A stretch of 64,000 bases of DNA, taken from positions 434,001-498,000 of the forward strand of contig NZ_NIRS01000002.1 of assembly GCF_002934665.1 (NCBI RefSeq), read 5' to 3'. Positions 24,899 to 33,534 of the stretch are shown here, piece by piece. The notes beneath the pieces are model-generated. The model saw only the letters and a program-made list of their open reading frames with translations, was not told the origin of the DNA and did not search any database. How positions within the stretch are numbered: the first letter of the stretch is position 1; the number at the start of each line of letters is the position of its first letter. A program made the translations under genes and the position numbers. Source of the DNA: Pseudomonas laurylsulfatiphila. Lineage in GTDB: Bacteria; Pseudomonadota; Gammaproteobacteria; Pseudomonadales; Pseudomonadaceae.

Positions 24899-25228
24899 TC
24901 AATCCGGGAGTAGACCCACAGATTGATTGCTCCTTGTTCCGACCACTTGATTTTTATCAGTTGCGCACGCGATATCCATCAGAACAGCCCCATACCCGCC
25001 CATAACGCCAGGGTCAGCAACACCTGGCCCCGGATCACGCAAGCGGCGAAGCGGCGCTGCCCCTGCCAGGCTAGCGCCGCTTGGCCAGACATGGGGCGCC
25101 TCGATACGCGCCGTGAGCTGGCCAACAAATGCCTGTGCTTCTCCCAGAGTGTTGAAGTTCACTTTCAAGGCATCCATGCACACAACCCAGCAATGGCTTG
25201 CCGGTTTTGCCTTGATATCAATGATCAT
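24899..25228 (-). CDS. Small protein of unknown function
   Basis: A 109-residue reading starting MIIDIKAKPASHCWVVCMDA after an excellent GGAGGACTCT ribosome site. The first 50 or so residues look like an ordinary compact protein, perhaps of a DUF2188-like type. The rest is rich in Gly/Ala/Pro and may be out of frame through an indel. Its 3' end overlaps the FNR-like box of the downstream usp. No function is proposed. Confidence 0.5.
   Translation of the reverse strand: MIIDIKAKPASHCWVVCMDALKVNFNTLGEAQAFVGQLTARIEAPHVWPSGASLAGAAPLRRLRDPGPGVADPGVMGGYGAVLMDIACATDKNQVVGTRSNQSVGLLPD
24947..24960. promoter_or_regulatory. FNR/ANR-like box, one mismatch
   Basis: TTGAT-TTTT-ATCAG lies 73 bases before the usp start at 24874 and inside the end of the small reading at 24899-25228. 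Confidence 0.7.
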
Positions 25229-25540
25229 AGAGTCCTCCGTACTGCTTCGAGAATGCATGGTCCAGTTCCTTTCGACGAATACAGCCGCTCTCATGGTTGG
25301 CGTGGTGCTCCCTCCTCCACCGTACGTATGCCGCAGTTCAGCATGAGCCCAAAGATTGCGCCGGGGAGTCGGACGAAAAATTGATAACGGTCAACAATTT
25401 CGTCACTGGACGAAGCCCGGACAACCGCACGTCGGGCAACGCCATCCGTTCCCTTCCATTTGACAAAGATCAAACCCGGCGCCCCGAACAGCGGCAGGCT
25501 AGGGGCAAGCGATTGCGCGACTACCTACCGGAGATCTGTC
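25229..25540. other. Divergent intergenic region, small ORF to usp
   Basis: About 310 bases with no convincing gene. It carries the FNR-like box at 25460-25473 on the usp side. Small frames here lack ribosome sites. Confidence 0.6.
25460..25473. promoter_or_regulatory. FNR/ANR-like box, one mismatch
   Basis: TTGAC-AAAG-ATCAA lies 68 bases upstream of the usp start at 25541, a fitting place for anaerobic activation. Confidence 0.75.
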
Positions 25541-26461
25541 ATGTCCGATCAATTACGCTTCATGTTGGTCGTTTCGCCGTTGATGGAAAACAGCCCCGTC
25601 TTCGACCGGGCCGCTGCCTTGGCCAAGGCTTCAGGTGCTGCCCTGCACATCGTGGCGTTCGATTATCTTGAAGGGCTGGCGACTGCCGGATTGGTCAATG
25701 GACAGGCGCTGGAACAGATGCGGCTGGGCTATGTCGAGCGCCATCGTCAGTGGCTCGAAGACCAGGCCCGCCCGTTGCGCAAGATCGGTGTGCACGTCAC
25801 CACGGAGGTCGTCTGGGTCGAAAGGCCTTTGCAGGAAATCCTCATTCATCTCAAAGAACAGCCGATGGCCGTATTGATCAAGGCGCTGGAACACGAATCG
25901 CTGCTGTCACGCCTGATGTTTACGCCGTTGGATATCCACCTGCTACATGAATGCCCGGTGCCCCTGCATTTTGTCAGTCATGTGCACAACGCTTTGCCGC
26001 GCAAGATCGTCGCCGCCGTTGACCCTTTCCATTCTGATGGCAAATACGAAGGCTTCAACGACAGCATTCTGCGCGAGGCCTCCAAACTGGCGAGCACCTG
26101 TAATGCAGAACTGGACGTGATCTACGCCCATGACCTTTCCAGCATCAGTGCGGACGAATTCGGTTTCAGCAATGGATCGGCGTTTTTCTCCTCGGGAAAA
26201 GCCAAGTCGCTGTTCGAAGCGCAGGCTGATGCGTTTCGCGAACTTTCTGAGCGCAACGGTATCCCGCCGGAGCACCAGCACATGATCATGGGCAGTCCAG
26301 TCAAGGTGCTATCCAGCTACGCGCAGACCTGCGACATCGATGTGATTGTCATGGGGCGCATTGGTCATCGCGGCATGGAGCGGCTGGTTGGCAGTACGGT
26401 GGAACATCTGCTGTACAAGTTGCCCTGCAGCGTGTGGGTGGTTTCCCCGGAAAAAATCTGA
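25541..26461 (+). CDS. Universal stress protein, tandem UspA domains
   Basis: A 306-residue tandem UspA protein, the only intact one on the plus strand. It shares HIVAFDYLEGLATAGL, TPLDIHLLHECPVPLHFVS and the second-domain motif VIVMGRIGHRGMERLVGSTVE with its paralogues. Start at 25541 after GGAGATCTGTC. An FNR-like box lies 68 bases upstream. Confidence 0.9.
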   Translation: MSDQLRFMLVVSPLMENSPVFDRAAALAKASGAALHIVAFDYLEGLATAGLVNGQALEQMRLGYVERHRQWLEDQARPLRKIGVHVTTEVVWVERPLQEILIHLKEQPMAVLIKALEHESLLSRLMFTPLDIHLLHECPVPLHFVSHVHNALPRKIVAAVDPFHSDGKYEGFNDSILREASKLASTCNAELDVIYAHDLSSISADEFGFSNGSAFFSSGKAKSLFEAQADAFRELSERNGIPPEHQHMIMGSPVKVLSSYAQTCDIDVIVMGRIGHRGMERLVGSTVEHLLYKLPCSVWVVSPEKI

Positions 26462-26482
26462 ATGTTCGATGACGCGCTTGTT

Positions 26483-27682
26483 TCATCGTTTAGCGTTTTC
26501 CAGGTACGGCAATTTATGCCACGGATAGCCCTTCGCGCTGAGTTGAAAGGCGTAATCGAATAAACGCTTCATGTACTCGCCATCGAATTTCCGATCGTGC
26601 GCAAAGTTAAAGTCGGAGCCAATGTACGCAAGATTGAAATCCGCCCCATCCTGTTGCGCCATACGGTAGATACGCTCCAGGTCGCTGATCCCCTGGGTTT
26701 GAATCAAGGCGCTGATGGCCCGGCCGCCGATGCTCAATGTGCGGCGCTTGGTCCCGGACCACTGCGGCTCCAGTGTCCCGTTACGAATGACATAGAAATG
26801 TCGGTCGAATCGCAACGGTGCTCCGGTGGCTTTGCTCAGCGCCATCACGGTGCTGGGTGGGTAAAGAAACACTTGGGTGATGACCCCTCCGTCCACGTGC
26901 ATTTCCTGGAACTGTTTGCCGTCAACGTCCACATCAATCATGACGGGTGAGACTGCACCGGGAATGCTCATTGACGCGAGCATGATGTTGCGAAAGAGGT
27001 CGAGCGCTCCCGGTGCCTGGCTTGCGGCAATCGCGCCCATGTTCCAGGTGACGGGCCGCCCCGAATCAAGGTCGGTTGTGCCGATCAGCAGGATTCGTCC
27101 TTTGGCGTACTCCGTCGCGATCGCCGCAAGAATCTGTGCCGTGACGTATTTTGCGATGAGCCGCGACAGTGGCTTGCTGTCCGCTATACCGTCGCTGGCG
27201 AAACGGGTTAATACGTTTCGTGAATGAAAAATGTCTTTGGGACCGATTGCGTTGGAGACATGCCGAATCACGCTGTCGTAATCGGACCCCAGGTAAGCGA
27301 ACGGAGCGACCAGGGCACCCGCGCTAATGCCGGTGACGACCTTGAACTGGGGGCGAGTCCCATGCGTCGTCCATCCCGCAATCAGTCCCGCTGCGAAGGC
27401 GCCCGCATCGCCGCCACCGGAAACCGCCAGCATATTGGCCAGCGGAAGGATATGGTTCGACTTCCCGGCCTTGGCAAGCTCCTCGCTCTCACGCTTGTTG
27501 GACTGAACCGCATCCTCAATGAAAGGCGTCAGGTCGTGGTCCAGCCTGTAGCGAGCATTGGGAATGCCGGGGATGACCGCTCTTTCCGTCAAGGTTGGCG
27601 GAACAGCGTCACGACGTGGCAGACACGCTTGAAGAAACATGTCCAGAGTTGAGGCGCCAGGTCTGAGCGGGAATGGTTTCAA
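26483..27682 (-). CDS. Patatin-like phospholipase/acylhydrolase, probable TTG start
   Basis: A 399-residue patatin-family hydrolase. It has the oxyanion loop SGGGDAGAF (about 88-96), nucleophile elbow GISAG with Ser120, and the DGG motif with Asp264, giving a complete Ser-Asp dyad. The family hydrolyses acyl lipids. A TTG at 27682 follows GGAGACGCGC and is the best-placed start; an ATG at 27640 is possible. Relatives often carry a lipoprotein signal with Cys before LPR; here LQACLPR (Cys20) is kept without a hydrophobic stretch, so the signal may have been lost. It is convergent with the usp gene. Confidence 0.87.
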   Translation of the reverse strand: MKPFPLRPGASTLDMFLQACLPRRDAVPPTLTERAVIPGIPNARYRLDHDLTPFIEDAVQSNKRESEELAKAGKSNHILPLANMLAVSGGGDAGAFAAGLIAGWTTHGTRPQFKVVTGISAGALVAPFAYLGSDYDSVIRHVSNAIGPKDIFHSRNVLTRFASDGIADSKPLSRLIAKYVTAQILAAIATEYAKGRILLIGTTDLDSGRPVTWNMGAIAASQAPGALDLFRNIMLASMSIPGAVSPVMIDVDVDGKQFQEMHVDGGVITQVFLYPPSTVMALSKATGAPLRFDRHFYVIRNGTLEPQWSGTKRRTLSIGGRAISALIQTQGISDLERIYRMAQQDGADFNLAYIGSDFNFAHDRKFDGEYMKRLFDYAFQLSAKGYPWHKLPYLENAKR

Positions 27683-28008
27683 AGCGCGTCTCCAGCCCTT
27701 GCCTTCGTCAGCAAGCGCTCATCATCGCCGAGAGAGGCCCTACCCCTGGTGCTCGAGATGACTACACGCCAGCCCCGCCTGCGGCACTTCATTCGAACGC
27801 CGGGCTGCTCATTCTGCGCTCCTTTACCTGATAAAAAAACTCATTGGCCACGCGCGCCAGGTTTTATACGAAGCCATTGGACTCACCAGGTTAAAGGGCA
27901 GAGCGTAATATTCAACAAGCCGGGTTGGAGCGCCTGATGAAAGAGCATGGTTTCAATAACCAGCATAAGATGTGTCAGAACCTCTAGCTCGTCAGTGACA
28001 ACCCACCA
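27683..28008. other. Non-coding stretch upstream of the patatin gene
   Basis: About 325 bases between two minus-strand genes. No gene, repeat or clear terminator was recognised. Confidence 0.6.
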
Positions 28009-28290
28009 TTAGAACAGGACGTTGTATTTATTGTTGGCGATATTCAGTGTTGCCATAACCCTGACAGAACTATCGGCGTAGAACTTCTGGACAATGCCGT
28101 CATATACACAGAGCACAACCCCTTCGCCGGATACGTATGAACTACCGTTATCCACCAATACCAAGTTGTGCACGCCGTAACTACGAGTGATATCTGGCTT
28201 GAGCCTGTTGCAGATGGCCAGATGATCAGGTTCGCCAGCAATGGCGACAAGGGGGGCAAGCAGGGTCAACAGGATGAGTGACTTTTTCAC
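28009..28290 (-). CDS. Small secreted protein of unknown function
   Basis: A 93-residue reading from GTG at 28290 (preceded by GGCGAG). It opens with a clear Sec signal (KKSLILLTLLAPLVAIAG) and a short mature domain with two Cys (AICNRL, VVLCVYD) that could form a disulfide. The ORF extends upstream to 28440, but that part is Cys-rich and implausible. No family was recognised. It sits beside an AT-rich stretch, which hints at acquisition or low constraint. Confidence 0.6.
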   Translation of the reverse strand: MKKSLILLTLLAPLVAIAGEPDHLAICNRLKPDITRSYGVHNLVLVDNGSSYVSGEGVVLCVYDGIVQKFYADSSVRVMATLNIANNKYNVLF

Positions 28291-28715
28291 TTTGGCTCGC
28301 CTTAACGCACATTTAGTTTGAATCTGACAGGCTCGGCATTCAGCAATACTGCAGACACAACAGGCGCACATGAATATATATTTCCACCCGGGTGTCGGAG
28401 CAAATGCAAGATACCCGTGATTAGCTGCCTTAAAGTTCATGGCGCCGGATGGTAATTTTGGCTTGACTACCTGTCAATATGCGATATCTGCTAGATTTTT
28501 ATGCGACACAAGACCATTAAATACAAAACTGACTGTTTAATTATTGGAAAATAAATAATAAATCCGACAAGCCAACCAGGTTAATGCAGAGCTTCAATCG
28601 TCAAGATCAGTGAATCCCCAGAAGCACGAAGCTCCTGCTCCCGAATCGATCACAGGAGATACTTTTCTGCCGTAGAAACCGTGGCCGACTCTTGATCGGC
28701 CAGGCCCGATGGGGG
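28291..28715. other. AT-rich intergenic region
   Basis: About 425 bases, clearly richer in A and T than the flanks around 28490-28560 (for example ATTTTTATGCGACAC and GGAAAATAAATAATAAAT). No gene was recognised. It separates the secreted small protein from the end of the AhpD/ABC operon. Confidence 0.6.
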
Positions 28716-29303
28716 TTATGGGGCGGTAAACACAGGCTCACCCAGATTCAACATCAATCGATTGGCCCAGGCGAAAATCGCAATCGCGTGGATCAGATCC
28801 AGGACCTGTGCATCGTCCAGCCCTTGTTCGCGCAGTGTTTGGATGTGCCCGGCATTCAGCGAGGCTGGCTCAAGGGTCAGGTCGATGGCGAACCGCACAA
28901 TGGCCCTTTCGCGATCTGTCGTGCCGGCCGTTGCCGGGTCGGCAAACACCTCGCTGATCACGTCGTTGCGCTTGGCCAGTTGCTCGAAGCGTTGTGCATG
29001 CACCGAGGCGCAGTACACGCACCGATTGATCCGCGACACCACGGTACTCGCGAGTTCGCGCTCGGCACGGGACAATCCGCCGGGTGCATACATGATGGCG
29101 TTGAATGCCTGTGAGCGCTGGCGAAGGATGTCCGGATGATGGGCCAGTGTCAGGTAGTAGTCCGACGTCATGGCCTGCGGATGACTCTCTTGCAGCACGG
29201 CCACTTGCTCGTCCGTAGCGTTGTTGAGGTCGACCGTAGGCAGCCAGGCTTTCCAGCCGAGCACTTCGTTGGTGAAGCCATTGCTGCGAATCAGTTCGCT
29301 CAT
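28716..29303 (-). CDS. AhpD-like peroxidase-related enzyme, carboxymuconolactone decarboxylase fold
   Basis: A 195-residue protein with the AhpD-type active-site motif CVYCASVH (about 93-100), where the two Cys and His can carry out thiol peroxidase chemistry. It resembles the 'alkylhydroperoxidase domain protein, Avi_7169' group, which typically neighbours an 'Avi_7170' CMD protein and a peptide-type ABC transporter. It is the last gene of the operon. Its ATG overlaps the stop of the CMD gene (TGATG at 29305-29301). It may detoxify peroxides made by the upstream monooxygenase. Confidence 0.87.
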   Translation of the reverse strand: MSELIRSNGFTNEVLGWKAWLPTVDLNNATDEQVAVLQESHPQAMTSDYYLTLAHHPDILRQRSQAFNAIMYAPGGLSRAERELASTVVSRINRCVYCASVHAQRFEQLAKRNDVISEVFADPATAGTTDRERAIVRFAIDLTLEPASLNAGHIQTLREQGLDDAQVLDLIHAIAIFAWANRLMLNLGEPVFTAP

Positions 29304-29830
29304 CAGGCGGCTCCCGCGGACTGCAACGCGCCGAGCCCGGCGGCCAAACGCACTTGATAGGACAGGAAGGCAATCAACTGCGCCAGCACGACAATTTCAG
29401 CCGTGCTCAGGCCTTCGTGTTGAAGCGCTTGCAACGCCACCTGATCGCCATTGACGGGTGATTCGATCAGCGTGCGAGTGAACCCCAGGATCACCCGCAG
29501 ACGAGCGTCTTCCAGCGTTCCGATGGCGCCGGAATCGACCGCGGCGTGTACGGTTTCATCCAGGCCCAGTGCCTGTAATTGCTCGAGGTAATGTGCCGTG
29601 AGTGTCGCCTGCGGTGTCAGTCGCGCGGCGTAGTAAGCCACCCACAGGCGCTCACCCAATGACAGGTTGTTTTCCAGTGCCGGATCAAAAAACAGATCCT
29701 GGCTGCCTTGCGTGGCCGAGGCCACTTTGGCCCGGGCATGGCGCATGGCGTGCAGATGTGTACCCGTCTGGATGTCCAGCAAACGGTCGAGCAAATCCGG
29801 CTCGGCGATGTGTTCAGCGGTCGAGGTCAT
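29303..29830 (-). CDS. CMD-domain protein, Avi_7170-like
   Basis: A 175-residue all-helical protein of the carboxymuconolactone decarboxylase superfamily, starting MTSTAEHIAEPDLLDRLLD. It lacks the CxxC of AhpD, so it is unlikely to be a thiol peroxidase itself and may pair with the AhpD-like neighbour. Start at 29830 after AGGAATTGTC; the earlier in-frame ATG at 29860 is less well placed. It lies 67 bases downstream of the binding-protein gene. Confidence 0.85.
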   Translation of the reverse strand: MTSTAEHIAEPDLLDRLLDIQTGTHLHAMRHARAKVASATQGSQDLFFDPALENNLSLGERLWVAYYAARLTPQATLTAHYLEQLQALGLDETVHAAVDSGAIGTLEDARLRVILGFTRTLIESPVNGDQVALQALQHEGLSTAEIVVLAQLIAFLSYQVRLAAGLGALQSAGAA

Positions 29831-29897
29831 GACAATTCCTATAGGGCTGTTGGCGAGCATTGCGCGCAGAGCCCGGTGGGCCCTGGCGCAAACCGGT

Positions 29898-31463
29898 TCA
29901 AGGCAGTTCGGTGACCATGGTCGCCGCCGTGCGGTCGCTGACCAGCGGTTCGACTTTCAGGCCTTTGCGTGCGGCCCAGATGTTCTGGTAGTGGAACAGC
30001 GGGATGATGCCGACGTCATCGCTGACCACCTTGACCGAGTCCTGGAGGATCTTGCGGCGCCTGGCTTCATCAAACTCGGCGGTCGAATCCACCAACGCCT
30101 TGTCCACCAGCGGGTTGCTGTAACGACCCCAGTTGGAGGCGCCCTGCCCTTTGCTGCTGTCCACCGTGGTCAGAATGTTGGTCAGCGCATACGCCGCTTC
30201 CCCGGTGCCGTTGCCCCAGGCAATCACGCTGACCGCCAGTTCATTCTTGTTGGCCTTGCCGGCATACACCGCCCACGGCAACACTTCGAGCTGGACCTTG
30301 ACGCCGATCCGCGACCAGAACTGCGCCACCGCCTGCATCGCTTCCGGCGCCTGCGGATAGCGGTCGCCGGGTACATGCACGGTCAATTGGAAGCCGTCCG
30401 GGAAGCCTGCCTGCGCCAACAGTTCCTTGGCCTGTTTCGGGTCGTACGCAATGTTCTTCACGTCCGGGTTGTAGCCGAAGGTGTTGGCCGGCATCCATTG
30501 ATTGGCCTCGGTGACGGTGCCTTGCATGATGCGTTCATCGATGGCCTGGCGGTTGATCGCCAGAGACAACGCCTTGCGCACACGCACATCACGCAGCGGG
30601 TTCTCGGGCAGCGGCTGGCCGGCGTTATCACGAATGAACTCGTTGGGGCCTTCGCGAAAGCTTGGCTGGATGATCAGCGCACGCAGGCCTTGGTAGGCGT
30701 AGACATTGACCCCCGGGGTGTTGCGCAGACGCTCGACATCGGTCGGCGAAACCTTGTCGATCACGTCCACGTCACCGGCCAGCAACGCGGCAGTGCGGTT
30801 GGCGGCGTTGGCGATGAAGCGGTAGTCGACCTTGTCCCAAGTCGGCTTGGCGCCCCAATAGCTATCGTTGCGCTCGAAGATCGTCCGGTCACCCGGCACG
30901 TAGGAGACGAAACGGTACGGCCCCACGCCAATCATGGCCTTGCCCGAGTTGTAATCGGCGCTGCTGGCATCGGCGCCGGCGTGGCGACTGACGATGTAGA
31001 TCGAATCAACATCCGGCAGCAGGTTCGCGTTGGGGGTGCGGGTCTTGATAATCAGCGTGTGATCGTCTTTGGCCTTGACCGACTCCACGGTACGTGTGGA
31101 CCCGGCATAAGAAGCCACGCTGCCCGGCACATTGCGGGCACGCTCGAACGAGAACACGAAGTCATCGGCGGTCAGCGGCGTGCCGTCCTGCCATTTGACG
31201 TCGTCGCGCAGGGCGAACTCCCAGGTGGTGTCATCGATGACTTTCCAGCTCTTGGCCAGGCCCGGCAGGGTCTTGTTGTCGCGGCGACTGACCAGCGATT
31301 CGAAGGCATGCAGCGCCACCGAACGGTCACCGGCGTAGTTGTTCAGTTGCGGATCAAGCGACGAAACAGGATCGGCATAACCGATGCGCAGGGTCTGCGC
31401 GGCAGCACTGCCGGTCGCGAGGATAAGGGCCGAGGTCAACAGTGAACGAACAAGTGGTTTCAT
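29898..31463 (-). CDS. ABC transporter substrate-binding protein, DppA/OppA family
   Basis: A 521-residue exported binding protein (SBP_bac_5). The signal peptide (LLTSALILATGSAAA) is followed by TLRIGYADPVSSLDPQ and WEFALRDDVKWQDGTPLTADDF, the family signature. Members bind peptides, nickel, opines or glutathione-like compounds. The KPN_01854-type relatives sit with CMD and AhpD proteins, as here. The start at 31463 follows AAGGAATTACCC. The ligand is unknown. Confidence 0.92.
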   Translation of the reverse strand: MKPLVRSLLTSALILATGSAAAQTLRIGYADPVSSLDPQLNNYAGDRSVALHAFESLVSRRDNKTLPGLAKSWKVIDDTTWEFALRDDVKWQDGTPLTADDFVFSFERARNVPGSVASYAGSTRTVESVKAKDDHTLIIKTRTPNANLLPDVDSIYIVSRHAGADASSADYNSGKAMIGVGPYRFVSYVPGDRTIFERNDSYWGAKPTWDKVDYRFIANAANRTAALLAGDVDVIDKVSPTDVERLRNTPGVNVYAYQGLRALIIQPSFREGPNEFIRDNAGQPLPENPLRDVRVRKALSLAINRQAIDERIMQGTVTEANQWMPANTFGYNPDVKNIAYDPKQAKELLAQAGFPDGFQLTVHVPGDRYPQAPEAMQAVAQFWSRIGVKVQLEVLPWAVYAGKANKNELAVSVIAWGNGTGEAAYALTNILTTVDSSKGQGASNWGRYSNPLVDKALVDSTAEFDEARRRKILQDSVKVVSDDVGIIPLFHYQNIWAARKGLKVEPLVSDRTAATMVTELP

Positions 31464-31517
31464 GGGTAATTCCTTGTACGCAATGGCAATGGGCATGACG
31501 AACGTCTTAGCGCTCGC

Positions 31518-32531
31518 TCAAAAGTGGTCGTTGAGGTGACACGCACTGAGGTGGTTCGGCGAAACCTCCCTGAGCGCTGGAGCTTCGTTGCGGCAGCGCG
31601 CTGACGCGTGCGGGCAACGAGGGTGGAAATGACACCCGGCGGGCGGGTTCAGCGGGCTGGGGATTTCCCCTTTGATCGCGTCATAACGGGTACTGCGGAC
31701 ATCAAAACGCGGGATCTGCGCCAACAACGCCTGGGTGTAGGGATGGTTGGCGCGGGCAAACAGGTCATCGACTGACGCGCTCTCCACCACCCTGCCCAGG
31801 TACATCACCACTACGCGGTCGCACAAGTGCTCGACGACGCCCAGGTCATGGCTGATGAACAGATAGGTCAGGCCCAGTTCATCGCGCAGATCCATGAACA
31901 GATTGAGAATCTGCGCCTGAATCGACACGTCCAGCGCCGCCACTGACTCATCGCAGACCAGCAGTTGTGGCTGCACCGCCAGCGCTCGGGCAATGCCGAT
32001 GCGCTGACGTTGACCGCCGCTGAACTGGTGCGGATAGCGCTGACGCAGCTGCGGGCTAAGCCCGGCGCGTTGCAGTTGCGCACTGACGTAATCGTCAAAA
32101 CCCTGCTTGTCGGTGAGCCCGTGCAGCAGCGCGCCCTCGCCCACGATCCGGTCGACCCGCAGACGCGGATTGAGGCTCGACGACGGGTCCTGAAAGATCA
32201 TCTGCACCTTCAGGCGCACGGCCTGGCGCTCATCGGCGGTCATGTTGTCGAGGGATTGGCCGTCCACCCACGCACTGCCCGACGACACAGGCAACAGCCC
32301 CGCCACCATGCGCCCCAGGGTTGATTTGCCGCAGCCGGATTCGCCGACCAGGCCCACCACTTCGCCACGGGCGATGCGCAAGTCCACGCGATCGACCGCC
32401 TGGGTCACCGGCCTTGGGCGCGTCAGGTGTAACCGTTGCAGCCAATGCCGGACTGAATGTTGATCCACTGGCTTGCCGAAGGTTTTGCTGACCTGGCGCA
32501 GTTCAATGAGGGGGACTTGATCAGTACGCAT
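31518..32531 (-). CDS. ABC transporter ATP-binding protein, DppF type
   Basis: A 337-residue ATPase with Walker A GESGCGKST, signature FSGGQRQRIGIARAL and Walker B LLVCDES. The C-terminal CHFHPRCPHAS is the oligopeptide-transporter extension. It starts inside the end of the DppD-type gene (overlap of 11 bases), so the two are coupled. The partner in the transporter is the DppD-type ATPase. Confidence 0.94.
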   Translation of the reverse strand: MRTDQVPLIELRQVSKTFGKPVDQHSVRHWLQRLHLTRPRPVTQAVDRVDLRIARGEVVGLVGESGCGKSTLGRMVAGLLPVSSGSAWVDGQSLDNMTADERQAVRLKVQMIFQDPSSSLNPRLRVDRIVGEGALLHGLTDKQGFDDYVSAQLQRAGLSPQLRQRYPHQFSGGQRQRIGIARALAVQPQLLVCDESVAALDVSIQAQILNLFMDLRDELGLTYLFISHDLGVVEHLCDRVVVMYLGRVVESASVDDLFARANHPYTQALLAQIPRFDVRSTRYDAIKGEIPSPLNPPAGCHFHPRCPHASARCRNEAPALREVSPNHLSACHLNDHF

Positions 32532-33534
32532 GGGCGGCTCCCGGATGAAAACAACGAACCGTCCTGCCTGGTTCGACCTCGCGTGGTTCAGGACTCTGTG
32601 CGCAGGCCTGCGACGCTCGCGCACAGCGCGCGGCGAATGCACAGCCTGCAGGCATCGACAGCAAGTCCGGCGCCATCCCGGGAATCTGTCGCAGGCGCTG
32701 ACCGCGCTGGTTGCGGCTTGGCAGGCTGTCGATCAAACCCTGGGTGTAGGGGTGTTGCGGACGATCAAGCACGTCGGCGACCGAACCCTGTTCGACGATG
32801 CGTCCGGCGTACATCACGGCCACGTCGTCGGCCAGCCCAGCCACCACCGACAGGTCATGCGTGATCCAGATCAGCGACGTGCCCTGCTCGCGCACCAGTT
32901 TCTGCACTTCACTGAGGATCTGCGCCTGGATCGTCACGTCCAGCGCTGTGGTGGGCTCATCGGCAATGATCAGGTCAGGTGAATGCAGCAGCGCGATAGC
33001 AATCGCCACCCGCTGACGCATGCCGCCGGACAACTGATGGGGATAGGCGCGCAGACGCTCTTCAGGGCTGGCAATGCCCATCAGCGCCAAGGTGCGGCTG
33101 GCGTGTTCACGCGCGTCGCGCTTGCTCAGTGGACGATGGGCACGCACCGCTTCAATCATTTGCGTGTCGACCCGCAGCACCGGGTTGAGGGTCATCATCG
33201 GATCCTGAAAAATCATCGCGATCCGATTGCCTTGCAAAGCGCGCAGTTGAGAACCCGACAGTTTTGTGAGGTCACGGCCTTTGAACAACACCTGACCGCC
33301 ACTGATACGACCGGGCTCATCCACCAGCCCGAGAATGGAAAACCCGGTCACCGATTTACCCGACCCGGATTCGCCCACCAGCCCCAGGATCCGCCCCGGC
33401 TGTACACGCAACGACAGGTCGCGCACCGCCGGCAGCACGCCTGCCCGGGTGTAGAACGAGGTGCAAAGCCCCCGCACCTCCAGGGTTGGCTGCTCGGCAG
33501 CCGACGGTGGTAAAGACACTTCAGGCTGGCTCAT
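32521..33534 (-). CDS. ABC transporter ATP-binding protein, DppD type
   Basis: A 337-residue ATPase with Walker A GESGSGKSV, signature LSGGMRQRVAIAIAL and Walker B LIIADEPT. The C-terminal CAFAARCARAS matches oligopeptide-transport ATPases. It overlaps the DppC-type gene by 4 bases (ATGA). It completes the two-ATPase set. Confidence 0.95.
   Translation of the reverse strand: MSQPEVSLPPSAAEQPTLEVRGLCTSFYTRAGVLPAVRDLSLRVQPGRILGLVGESGSGKSVTGFSILGLVDEPGRISGGQVLFKGRDLTKLSGSQLRALQGNRIAMIFQDPMMTLNPVLRVDTQMIEAVRAHRPLSKRDAREHASRTLALMGIASPEERLRAYPHQLSGGMRQRVAIAIALLHSPDLIIADEPTTALDVTIQAQILSEVQKLVREQGTSLIWITHDLSVVAGLADDVAVMYAGRIVEQGSVADVLDRPQHPYTQGLIDSLPSRNQRGQRLRQIPGMAPDLLSMPAGCAFAARCARASQACAQSPEPREVEPGRTVRCFHPGAAHAY

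Noticed and set aside
29667..31445. A 592-codon open frame on the plus strand
   Set aside because: It is antisense to the DppA-type binding protein and shows only His/Arg/Gly-rich shadow composition.
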